Assembly: GCF_022012435.1 (NCBI RefSeq)
Contig: NZ_JAKLUA010000023.1
Span: 30,889 to 94,888 of the forward strand
Length of the DNA stretch: 64,000 bases
Direction of reading: 5' to 3'
Source: Bradyrhizobium zhengyangense
GTDB lineage: Bacteria > Pseudomonadota > Alphaproteobacteria > Rhizobiales > Xanthobacteraceae
The translations under genes and the position numbers were made by a program. Shown here one piece after another: positions 43,370 to 52,666 of this stretch; the first letter of the stretch is position 1, and every line of letters begins with the position of its first letter. The notes beneath the pieces are model-generated. The model had not been told where the DNA came from, searched no databases, and was given only the letters and a program-made list of their open reading frames with translations.

Positions 43370-44625
43370 TTCGCCAGATAGCGCTCGTAGCTGCCCGTCA
43401 CCGGCTCACTCGCGTCAACCTCAGGATCGAGCGTATAGAGATCCTGCGCGCGGCCGATGCCGCGCAGCGCGTAGCGGCCGGTGGAGACGAGATAGCGGCG
43501 GCCGGCAGCATCCAGACCCTTGTAGAATTCCGCTGACGCCAGCAACTCGCGATCGACCGAACGGCTCATCGAGGCGATGCGGCTGACCTCGTTCACGGTC
43601 GGCCCCACCACGGTGAAATCGAGCCGGTCCTCACTGCCGATATTGCCGTAGAAAACCTCGCCGACATGCAGCCCTATATAGGCCGACGTGGTCGGACGGC
43701 CCTCCGCCGCCCGGCGTGCATTCAGTGCCACGACATTCTGGCGAAACAGATGCTCGGCCCGCAGCGCGGCCCGTCGCGCATCGGCCATATCCTCGCCCCA
43801 GAACATCGCAAGCACGCCGTCGCCGATCAGCTTCAGCACATCGCCGCCGGCCTCGTGGATCGCATCGATCACGGCCTGGGCATAATCGTTGAGGAACGGG
43901 ATGATCTCGTCCGGCCCGATACTCTCGCTGATCCCGGTCGAGCCGCGCAGGTCCGAATACCAGAGCACGGCCTTGATGCGCTCGGTGACGCCGCGCGAGA
44001 TGCGCCCGCGCAGGACCTGCTCCGAGGCATCGCGCCCGAGATAGACCCGCCCCAGCGTCCGCACGATATCGACCTGCTGCGCCGATTTGATCGCAAGTCC
44101 CAGCACCGGCACGAGATCGCGCAGCGCGGCGAGCCCGGCTTCGGTAAAGCCATCGTCGCGTCGCGTCGTCCAGTAGGAGTAGAGGCAGTCCATCTGCCCG
44201 AGCGCTCCGCTCTCGCCGAAGCGGTGCACGAAGGCCAGGAAATGGCGGTGACCGTTTTCGGCGAGCTCGCCGATCTGCGAGAAGTCGAGCGAGGGCGCGT
44301 CGGCGAGGTCGAGCACCATCTCGTCGTGGCCGTGCTCGAGCAGATGATAGAATACCGAGCGACGCCAGTTCTTGGCCGCATCGCCCTCGGCCGTCGAGCC
44401 GTATTCGATGACATCGCTCTCGTTGGTCGGCGTGTCGCTCCAGCGGAAGGCACGCCCCTCGTAGATCGGATGCAAGGTGTCGATGACGACGAGGCCGCGC
44501 GAGAGTTCCAGCCCCTCGGCGCGACAGCGCTCACAGAAGCCGCGCAAGAGTTCGGGTTCGGGAAGACCGGTGAGCCCCTGGCCGGCCAGCCAGTTCATCA
44601 ACGCAAGGCGGGAGGTGAGTTGCAT
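43366..44625 (-). CDS. Class III adenylate/guanylate cyclase with N-terminal sensory region
   Basis: Protein of 419 residues. The catalytic domain (about residues 215–390) has both metal Asp residues (LWYSDLRGSTG and LIGDGVLAMFWG), the substrate Lys (VLKLIGD) and the end motif DFTVVGPTVNEVSRI with its Asn and Arg. Lys and Thr at the base-contact positions favour ATP. The first 200 residues have no membrane segment and form a domain also seen beside many rhizobial cyclases; its ligand is unknown. The enzyme is therefore probably soluble. Confidence 0.9.
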   Translation of the reverse strand: MQLTSRLALMNWLAGQGLTGLPEPELLRGFCERCRAEGLELSRGLVVIDTLHPIYEGRAFRWSDTPTNESDVIEYGSTAEGDAAKNWRRSVFYHLLEHGHDEMVLDLADAPSLDFSQIGELAENGHRHFLAFVHRFGESGALGQMDCLYSYWTTRRDDGFTEAGLAALRDLVPVLGLAIKSAQQVDIVRTLGRVYLGRDASEQVLRGRISRGVTERIKAVLWYSDLRGSTGISESIGPDEIIPFLNDYAQAVIDAIHEAGGDVLKLIGDGVLAMFWGEDMADARRAALRAEHLFRQNVVALNARRAAEGRPTTSAYIGLHVGEVFYGNIGSEDRLDFTVVGPTVNEVSRIASMSRSVDRELLASAEFYKGLDAAGRRYLVSTGRYALRGIGRAQDLYTLDPEVDASEPVTGSYERYLAN

Positions 44626-44776
44626 ACGCCATTATGGCGTGCATTCGTGACGAACGAAAGGCCGCAACCAAGGCTCCCGCCGACGGCAGGTCGAATATGC
44701 CGCGAACGCTGTTGACGCGCTCTCGCCTCAGGCTGCAAATGCAAATGATGACACCAAGGCCCAGAAATTCGGGGAC

Positions 44777-45934
44777 ATGAGCCAGCGCCAGCTTCCGATC
44801 ATCCTTGCGCTCGGCACGACGCAGACCCTGGCCTGGGCCTCCAGCTATTATTTGCCGGCCCTGCTCGCCGATCCCATGGCGCACGACCTCGGCATCTCCA
44901 CTAACTGGATTTTTGGCGCGTTCTCGGCCTCGCTGGTGATCTCAGCCTTGCTGGGTCCACGCATCGGGCGACAGATCGATCTCGTCGGCGGGCGACAGGT
45001 GCTATCCGCCTCGAACCTGACCATCGCCGCCGGCCTGGCGCTGCTTGGCCTCTCCCAGTCCGTCGCGGTGATGACGTTTGCCTGGTTCGTGCTCGGCATC
45101 GGCATGGCGATGGGCCTTTACGACGCCGCCTTCGCTGCGCTCGGCCGCATCTACGGCACCGAGGCGCGCGGCTCGATTACCGGCATCACCTTGATGGCCG
45201 GATTCGCCTCGACAGTCGGCTGGCCGCTCACCGCCTGGGGGCTCGCCCATATAGGCTGGCGCGAGACGTGCTTCGCCTGGGCCACCGCCAACATCCTGAT
45301 CGGCCTGCCACTCAATTTCTTCATGCTGCCTTCGATCAAGGGCGCCAAACAGGCAGCGACGACAGCGGAGAAGCCGCACCTGCCGCTGGATCGCACCATG
45401 ATCCTGCTCGCCTTCGTCTTCGCCGCGGTCTGGACCGTCACCGGCGCGATGGCGGTGCATTTCCCGCGTATCCTTGAAGCGACCGGCGCGACCCATGTCG
45501 AGGCGATCGCGGCCGGTGCGCTGATCGGCCCGGCCCAGGTGATCGCGCGCATTCTCGAGGCGAGCGTCCTCTCCCGCTTCCATCCGCTGTGGTCGACCCG
45601 GCTTGCCTGCGTCACCCACCCGATCGGAGCTGCCGTCGTCGCCATCTTCGGCGCGCCGGCGGCGACTGCCTTTGCGCTGCTGCACGGCTCCGGCAACGGC
45701 ATTTTGACCATCGCGCGCGGGACGCTGCCGCTCGCGATCTTCGGCCCGAAGGATTTCGGCTACCGCCTCGGCGTCATCGGCGCGCCGGCGCGGATGGCAC
45801 AGGCCATCGCGCCGCTGGCCTTCGGCCTGCTGATCGACGTGATGGGCGCCAAGGTGCTAATGGTCTCGTCCGCGCTCAGCCTGTCGGCGTTGGCTGCGCT
45901 CTTCCTGATCCGTGCAGAGAAGCGACCGGATTGA
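44777..45934 (+). CDS. MFS transporter
   Basis: Protein of 385 residues and 11 or 12 membrane helices. LGTTQTLAWASSYYLPALLADPMAHDLG, RIGRQIDLVGGRQVLSAS and the long central loop with KGAKQAATTAEKP are general MFS traits; the GTTQTLAWAS opening is common in a group of rhizobial and Pseudomonas MFS proteins near oxalate/formate antiporters. The substrate is unknown. A 63-residue membrane protein gene follows 31 bases later. Confidence 0.88.
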   Translation: MSQRQLPIILALGTTQTLAWASSYYLPALLADPMAHDLGISTNWIFGAFSASLVISALLGPRIGRQIDLVGGRQVLSASNLTIAAGLALLGLSQSVAVMTFAWFVLGIGMAMGLYDAAFAALGRIYGTEARGSITGITLMAGFASTVGWPLTAWGLAHIGWRETCFAWATANILIGLPLNFFMLPSIKGAKQAATTAEKPHLPLDRTMILLAFVFAAVWTVTGAMAVHFPRILEATGATHVEAIAAGALIGPAQVIARILEASVLSRFHPLWSTRLACVTHPIGAAVVAIFGAPAATAFALLHGSGNGILTIARGTLPLAIFGPKDFGYRLGVIGAPARMAQAIAPLAFGLLIDVMGAKVLMVSSALSLSALAALFLIRAEKRPD

Positions 45935-45965
45935 CCGTGCCGCCGCTTTCGCGCACAAGCGCGGC

Positions 45966-46157
45966 ATGACCGACGACAAAACCCCGCCCCGCACATTCAA
46001 AGGCCTCATACGCTGGGCCATGACGCCACCACAGGCCTGGGGCGTCTATCTCCTCGCCGTGCTGTTGGTGTGGCTGGTCTCGTTCTACGCTGGCTCCCTG
46101 AAGCCAAAGAAGACGCCGGAGGCAAGCCCACCACCGGTCACCGCGCCGAAAAGCTAG
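45966..46157 (+). CDS. Small single-pass membrane protein
   Basis: Protein of 63 residues: a polar start (MTDDKTPPRTFKGLIRWAMT), one hydrophobic helix (AWGVYLLAVLLVWLVSFYA) and a Pro-Lys tail (KPKKTPEASPPPVTAPKS). No family is recognised. The stop overlaps the stop of the convergent DMT exporter gene by 4 bases. Confidence 0.65.
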   Translation: MTDDKTPPRTFKGLIRWAMTPPQAWGVYLLAVLLVWLVSFYAGSLKPKKTPEASPPPVTAPKS

Positions 46158-47032
46158 GCCAGCTTCGGCTGGCTGGTCGCGATCCAGATGCCGGCGAACA
46201 CGGCAACGAGGCCAATCAGGAGATTTGGCGTGATCGGCTCGCCGATCAGCAGCGCCGCCAGCAAGGTCGCCGCGATCGGATTGACCGTCATCGTGTTGGC
46301 AACGCGCGTTGGCGTCGCGCGCGCTAGCGCCATGACCCAGAGGATGAAGGCGAGCGCGCCGCCACCGGCGCCGAGATAGAGTCCGGCAATCCACTGCGCC
46401 ATCGTGAAGTGATCGAGCGCGGCAAAGCTGCCCTTCGCAAGTCCCACGAGCACCAGCACCAAAGCGCCCGCGCCCATCCCGACCGTGAGAAAGCCGAGCG
46501 CGCTGGAACGCTGCATCAGCGGCCGCGACAGCACGTTGTAGAACGCCATGCAGAACACGGCACCGGTCATGATCAGCTCGCCGCGCCAGGATCCAGGCGG
46601 GCTCTGTGCGAGGCCCACGGCCAGCGCCGCCGCAACGCCCAGCACCGCGACGCCGACGCCAATGAGCTTCCGTAACGTCAGCCGCTCGACGCCAAGGATC
46701 GCACCGACCACCATGGTGTGAAGCGGCAGCGTCGCCAGCGCGAGGCTGGCGCGCGCGGCAGTCGTGTAGGAGACCGCGATATTGTAGAGGATGAAGAACA
46801 GGCCGAAGAAGCAGATGCCGAGCGCCATCACCGCCGGCCAATCCGACCGCTGCGGCCAGCGCACGCCGAGCAGAAGCGCACACGGCAGCAGGCAGAGGAA
46901 GCCAATCCCCCAGCGCAGGATTGCCAGCATGACCGGATCGGCACCGGTCACAAGATAGCGTGTGATCGCGGCAGCGGTGCCGCCGACGCTGCTCGAGACA
47001 AGCGCGATAGCAACCCCGAGCCACTCTCCCAC
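46154..47032 (-). CDS. DMT family transporter (EamA)
   Basis: Protein of 292 residues with ten predicted helices in two EamA repeats. GTAAAITRYLVTGADPVMLAILRWGIGFL and the second-repeat ending GEPITPNLLIGLVAVFAGIWIAT are standard EamA features. Relatives export amino acids or metabolites. The substrate is not determined. The ATG at 47032 begins directly before the first helix. Confidence 0.9.
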   Translation of the reverse strand: MGEWLGVAIALVSSSVGGTAAAITRYLVTGADPVMLAILRWGIGFLCLLPCALLLGVRWPQRSDWPAVMALGICFFGLFFILYNIAVSYTTAARASLALATLPLHTMVVGAILGVERLTLRKLIGVGVAVLGVAAALAVGLAQSPPGSWRGELIMTGAVFCMAFYNVLSRPLMQRSSALGFLTVGMGAGALVLVLVGLAKGSFAALDHFTMAQWIAGLYLGAGGGALAFILWVMALARATPTRVANTMTVNPIAATLLAALLIGEPITPNLLIGLVAVFAGIWIATSQPKLA

Positions 47033-47116
47033 GCTTGGCCTCCTGTCCCGGGGCGTTTGGAGGCGCCTAGCACATCCCTGCTGCCACCTTTATGGCAACA
47101 GGGATGCCGGCGGAAC

Positions 47117-47941
47117 CTACTCGTAAAACTCCGGCGACATCTTTTGGCCGTCGCGCTGGACCTTGTCGTGGTTGATCCAGAGCTGCGCCTTTTCCTTGTC
47201 GAGCGTGTCGGCGATCTTCTGCATCGAGGCTGTGGTCAGCTCCTTGTTGGCGTTCATGCTGGGAACGCGGCGGTTGTCCCAATTGTCCTTGAAATGAACG
47301 GCATCGCCTGAGAGCACCACCACGCCGGTCTTCGGCAGGCGCACCATCAGCGATTGGTGCCCCGGCGTATGGCCAGGCGTCGAGAGGATGGTGATGTTGC
47401 CGTCGCCGAACACGTCCTTGTCGCCGGAGAGCAGCTCGACCGGATGCGAGGGCTTGAAGCGTGGCTCGTTGTTGGCGCCGGGCCACTCATATTCCGCCTT
47501 CTGCACGTAGAGGGTCGCCTGCGGGAACATCTCGACATTGCCGATATGGTCGGGATGCGTGTGCGAGACGCCCATCGCCTTGACGTCGGCCGGCTTCACG
47601 CCGACCTGCTCGAGCTGCGACGCAAGCGTCTTCGGCCGCTTCCAGGTCACCGCCTTCGGATCGGCGGGCACAAGCCCGTTGGGCATCGCGGCCACGGCGT
47701 CGGGAATGCCGGTGTCCCACAAGAACCAGCCCTTCGCGTGCTTGATCAGATAGCAGGTGTCGACGAAGTCCATCGACTTGCCTTCGTTTACCCCGGGAGA
47801 CCAGCGCCCGATGTCGCCGGCGGCGCCCTCCCCGCAATTCATGATGTAAAGTTTCTCGACACCCGGTTTCTGCGCCAACGCAGCCTGGGCGGACAGGGCG
47901 AGCGCCGCGATGGCGAGAGCGAGTTTGAACTTGTGTGTCAT
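47117..47941 (-). CDS. Secreted metallo-beta-lactamase fold hydrolase (AHL lactonase-like)
   Basis: Protein of 274 residues. A signal peptide (MTHKFKLALAIAALALSAQA, cleaved after ALA) is followed by an MBL domain. The metal motif is SHTHPDHIGN (HxHxDH at residues 127–132), with PGHTPGHQSLM, LSGDAVH and the late His in INHDKVQ. The order and the TGIP pocket resemble N-acyl homoserine lactonases such as AttM/AiiB, but those are cytoplasmic. Periplasmic lactonase or another ester hydrolase are both possible. Confidence 0.85.
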   Translation of the reverse strand: MTHKFKLALAIAALALSAQAALAQKPGVEKLYIMNCGEGAAGDIGRWSPGVNEGKSMDFVDTCYLIKHAKGWFLWDTGIPDAVAAMPNGLVPADPKAVTWKRPKTLASQLEQVGVKPADVKAMGVSHTHPDHIGNVEMFPQATLYVQKAEYEWPGANNEPRFKPSHPVELLSGDKDVFGDGNITILSTPGHTPGHQSLMVRLPKTGVVVLSGDAVHFKDNWDNRRVPSMNANKELTTASMQKIADTLDKEKAQLWINHDKVQRDGQKMSPEFYE

Positions 47942-48183
47942 CCTTGGTCCCTCCTGGCAGCGCCTTCTTGCCGCGACCGAGGATCAACCCCGATCCTGCC
48001 GCAGAATTCCGCTCCCACGCACTCTAGGCCCGAGCCACATGTCATCCAATGCCATGGTATCAGGCGATTGACAGGCCGACGCGGTTTCGCTGTAATCAGG
48101 GCCATGGGGATTTGAGCGATCTCCCCACGAGGCGACATGCCCAAGTATCGCGTCCCGTTCGGTTTTTGCGAGGACGCAACACC

Positions 48184-49002
48184 ATGCCTACATTCACGAC
48201 CATATCATCCGATAAAATGGCCCGCCTGATTGGCACGGCCAATGCTCCTGTGCTGATCGACGTCCGCACCGACGACGATTTTGCCGCCGACCGGCGGCTA
48301 ATCCCCGGCTCGATCAGACTCAGCCACGAGACGGTTGCCGAATGGGGCGGCGAATTTGCCGGCCGCCGGGCCATCGTCTCCTGCCTCCGCGGAGCAAAGC
48401 TCGCGCAAGGCACGGCGGCTTGGTTGCGCCAGCTTGGCGCCGAGGCGGAAACGCTGGAGGGCGGCTTCGAAGGCTGGAAAGAAGCAAATCTGCCGCTGCT
48501 CGACACGCGAAAACTGCCGCCGCGCGACGCTAAGGGGCGCACCGTCTGGGTCACGCGTGCGCGGCCGAAGGTCGACCGCATCGCCTGCCCTTGGCTGATC
48601 CGCCGCTTCGTCGATCCGAATGCGGTGTTCTTGTTTGTCGCGCCGTCCGAGGTGGTCGCCGTGGGCGAGCGCTTCAAAGCTGCGCCCTTCGACATCGAGA
48701 ACGTGTTCTGGAGCCACCGTGGCGAGCTCTGCACCTTCGACGTGATGATCGAGGAGTTCGGCGTTGCCACGCCGGCGCTGCTGCGGCTCGCCACTTTGGT
48801 GCGCGGCGCCGACACGGCACGGCCGGACCTGGCGCCGGAAGCACCAGGCCTGCTCGCGGCCTCGCTCGGGCTGTCACGCATGTACGATGACGACCTCGAG
48901 CAGCTCGAGGCCGGCATGCTGCTCTACGACGCCTTCTATCGCTGGTGCCGCGACGCCACGGCCGAGACCCACAACTGGCCGACCAATAAGGTGAAGGCGT
49001 AA
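48184..49002 (+). CDS. chrB: Rhodanese–ChrB fusion, chromate resistance protein
   Basis: Protein of 272 residues with two domains. Residues 5–105 form a rhodanese domain (PVLIDVRTDDDFAADRRLIPGS, active-loop Cys67 in VSCLRGAKLA). Residues 125–270 are ChrB_C (WVTRARPKVDRIACPWLIRRF, PFDIENVFWSHRGELCTFD, LYDAFYRWCRDA). ChrB proteins accompany chrA and regulate or assist chromate resistance. The stop TAA is followed at once by the chrA ATG, so the two are co-translated. The lack of the N-terminal HTH of classical ChrB makes this the sulfurtransferase-type variant. Confidence 0.85.
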   Translation: MPTFTTISSDKMARLIGTANAPVLIDVRTDDDFAADRRLIPGSIRLSHETVAEWGGEFAGRRAIVSCLRGAKLAQGTAAWLRQLGAEAETLEGGFEGWKEANLPLLDTRKLPPRDAKGRTVWVTRARPKVDRIACPWLIRRFVDPNAVFLFVAPSEVVAVGERFKAAPFDIENVFWSHRGELCTFDVMIEEFGVATPALLRLATLVRGADTARPDLAPEAPGLLAASLGLSRMYDDDLEQLEAGMLLYDAFYRWCRDATAETHNWPTNKVKA

Positions 49003-50388
<1,386 letters not shown>

Positions 50389-50451
50389 GCGTGTTCGTCG
50401 CGTCCGGTTCGGCCGCTAAAGCGGCACGCGATCCGGCCGTCACCCGTAGCG

Positions 50452-50868
50452 TTACATGAAACGCCTTGTACTCTCGATAAAGCGTTCTTTCTCGCCGGGC
50501 GCGTAACCTTGGCAAGCCCCGTAATAGGCCTCGACGCCATGATCGCACGGTCCGGTCCGGGCGCGGGGCCGTGGCTCAGGTAGCGCGTGCGGCCTGATCT
50601 CAGCAGGCGCGCGAGCGCTTGATCGCGGATCATTCCGTCTCACCCCGGCCTTCGCGCCAGCATAATATGGGTTGAGGCTGCACGACTGACCGTTAGCTGC
50701 TGCCCGGCATTGGCCCATCGTTTGGTAGGCGCATTTATAGTAAGAGCCGCCTCCCCAAGAAACGACCCGCAAGCAAACGGGAAACGCCGGATCATAGGTC
50801 TGGGCCCGAGCATGCCCTGCTGCAAAAGCGACACTCAATGTCAGAATCGTCAAAACCAACGTGCGCAT
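50452..50868 (-). CDS. DUF3551 family secreted protein
   Basis: Protein of 138 residues. A signal peptide (MRTLVLTILTLSVAFAAGHARA) precedes the DUF3551 pattern YDPAFPVCLRVVSWGGGSYYKCAYQTMGQCRAAANGQSCSLNPYY with its four paired Cys. The last 65 residues (PRSSARAPAEIRPHALPEPR and following) are basic, Pro-rich and carry two more Cys; this tail is longer than in most members I know. DUF3551 proteins are abundant in Bradyrhizobium and of unknown role. Confidence 0.85.
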   Translation of the reverse strand: MRTLVLTILTLSVAFAAGHARAQTYDPAFPVCLRVVSWGGGSYYKCAYQTMGQCRAAANGQSCSLNPYYAGAKAGVRRNDPRSSARAPAEIRPHALPEPRPRARTGPCDHGVEAYYGACQGYAPGEKERFIESTRRFM

Positions 50869-51010
50869 TGGGGCTTCCTCGAAGCCTCATAATGCTCGTG
50901 CACTTTGGCCACAGGCAGCCTTGATCCAAGTCAATGTTCTCGGAATATGAAACTGGAGAACGACGGCCTCGCCGCCTGCTCGCAATGACGCGGAGGCAAC
51001 CGCAGTCGAA

Positions 51011-52555
51011 CTACCGCATCATCATCCGCGCGATTGCCTCCCCAATCACCACCGTCGTGAAGTGCGTGTTGGCGCGGCAGTCGAACGGCATGATCGAGGC
51101 ATCGGCGATGCGCAGGCCCGAGATGCCCTTTACCGTGCCATCAGGATTGACGACACCGTCGGCATCATTGACGCCGCTCATGCGGCAACTGCCGGCGGCG
51201 TGCTGGATATCGCCGGTTTCACGGCGCAGCAGCGCATCAAGCTCGTGATCCGGCAGGCGAGCAGCCTGCGGCAATGTCAGATCCGTGTCGGCGAGCCTGA
51301 TCCAGTCGGCGATGCCCGATAGTGCCGGCTGGGAGGTGATCACGGCAAGGCGCTTCACCGCATCCATCATGCGCAGCATGTCGCGCGGATCGGCGAGCAT
51401 GTTTTCCTCGACGACCGGATCGATATCAGGATCGGTCGAGGCAAGCTTGAGGGTGCCGCGTGAATACGCATTGAACAGGCCGGCGCCGATCGCTCCGGGC
51501 ATGCCGATGCCGCGATGATTGAACGCGATCAGGATCATGTCGCGCTTGCCGCCATGGGCGAGACCCGAGGAATAGGTCACGCAGCAATTGGTGTGGCGAG
51601 TGTCCGGATCGGTCGGCCGCAGATCTTCGTGGAGCTGGATGGTGGCGCGAAACAGCGGGTGATCGAAGAAGTGGCGGCCGACCGGCAGATCGCGCTCGAC
51701 CGCGATCCCCATCGCCTTCAGCTCGTCCGCTGGACCAATGCCCGAGCGCAGCAGGATCGCCGGGCTGTGGATCGCGCCGGCGCAGAGCACGATTTGGCGT
51801 GCGCTGATCTCGCTGGTGCCCTGCCCCTCGGTGTGAACGCGGACTCCGGTCGCCCTTCCCTCGCTGATCAGCACGCGATCGACCAGCATCCGGCCGCGGA
51901 TTTCCAGATTGGTGCGGCCGCGCGCGGGCTCCAGATAGCCCTCATTGGTGGTGATGCGGCGGCTGTCGCGGCTGTTGATGGGATAGCAGGCGACGCCCTC
52001 ACCGTCAGTGCCGTTGAGATCGGCGCACCAGGGATAGCCGCTTGCCAGCGCTGCATCGCGCAAGCCGCGATCGATCGGGCCCCATTTCTCGGGCGGTGCA
52101 CGATAGACCGGCAGCGGCCCGCCGCGACCGTGTCCGTCGGCGTCGCCAAATTCAAAATCATCCTCGATCACGGAGAAGAGCGGCATCACCTCCCTGGCCG
52201 ACCAGCCGGTGCAGCCATTGGCCGCCCATTCGTCGAAGGCATCGGCAACGCCGCGGATGGCGATCTGGCCATTCATCATCGAGGAGCCGCCGAGCCCCTT
52301 GCCGCGCCAGTAGAAGCGCGGCTCCTGCCCGGCGACGCGGCGCGTCAAGAGATCGGGCCACTGCCATTTCTCCTGATACTCGCGCTTGTGAATGATCGGG
52401 ATCGGGTTTGGCGTCCTGACTTCCCAGGGCGCCTCGTCAGCGCGCCAGTCCAGCCCTGCTTCGAGCAGTAGGACTCGCCGCGACGGATCCTCGGAGAGCC
52501 GTGCCGCAACCGCGGCACCGGCCGAGCCGCCGCCGACAACAATGACATCGTACAT
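51011..52555 (-). CDS. GMC family FAD-dependent oxidoreductase (choline dehydrogenase-like)
   Basis: Protein of 514 residues. FAD-binding VIVVGGGSAGAAVAARLSEDP at the N-terminus, GKGLGGSSMMNGQIAIRG (GMC signature 1), VLCAGAIHSPAILLRSGIGPA (signature 2) and the C-terminal HAAGSCRMSG and NTHFTTVVIGEAIA. It oxidises an alcohol, transferring electrons to FAD. The substrate cannot be assigned. The ATG at 52555 starts right before the FAD motif. Confidence 0.93.
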   Translation of the reverse strand: MYDVIVVGGGSAGAAVAARLSEDPSRRVLLLEAGLDWRADEAPWEVRTPNPIPIIHKREYQEKWQWPDLLTRRVAGQEPRFYWRGKGLGGSSMMNGQIAIRGVADAFDEWAANGCTGWSAREVMPLFSVIEDDFEFGDADGHGRGGPLPVYRAPPEKWGPIDRGLRDAALASGYPWCADLNGTDGEGVACYPINSRDSRRITTNEGYLEPARGRTNLEIRGRMLVDRVLISEGRATGVRVHTEGQGTSEISARQIVLCAGAIHSPAILLRSGIGPADELKAMGIAVERDLPVGRHFFDHPLFRATIQLHEDLRPTDPDTRHTNCCVTYSSGLAHGGKRDMILIAFNHRGIGMPGAIGAGLFNAYSRGTLKLASTDPDIDPVVEENMLADPRDMLRMMDAVKRLAVITSQPALSGIADWIRLADTDLTLPQAARLPDHELDALLRRETGDIQHAAGSCRMSGVNDADGVVNPDGTVKGISGLRIADASIMPFDCRANTHFTTVVIGEAIARMMMR

Positions 52556-52666
52556 CGCGCTACTTCTCGACATTCCCAAAGACCTGCAAGGCGGACGGTA
52601 TCAGACCGTGCAGACCGCTGCAGCATTGCAGGAGCATTGCTGCACGTCAGGAACATGAGAGCCCGC

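Noticed and set aside
42109..43536. A 475-residue plus-strand open frame rich in Arg
   Set aside because: It is a frame shadow of the MFS gene at 42125; the composition is typical of GC-rich off-frame translation.
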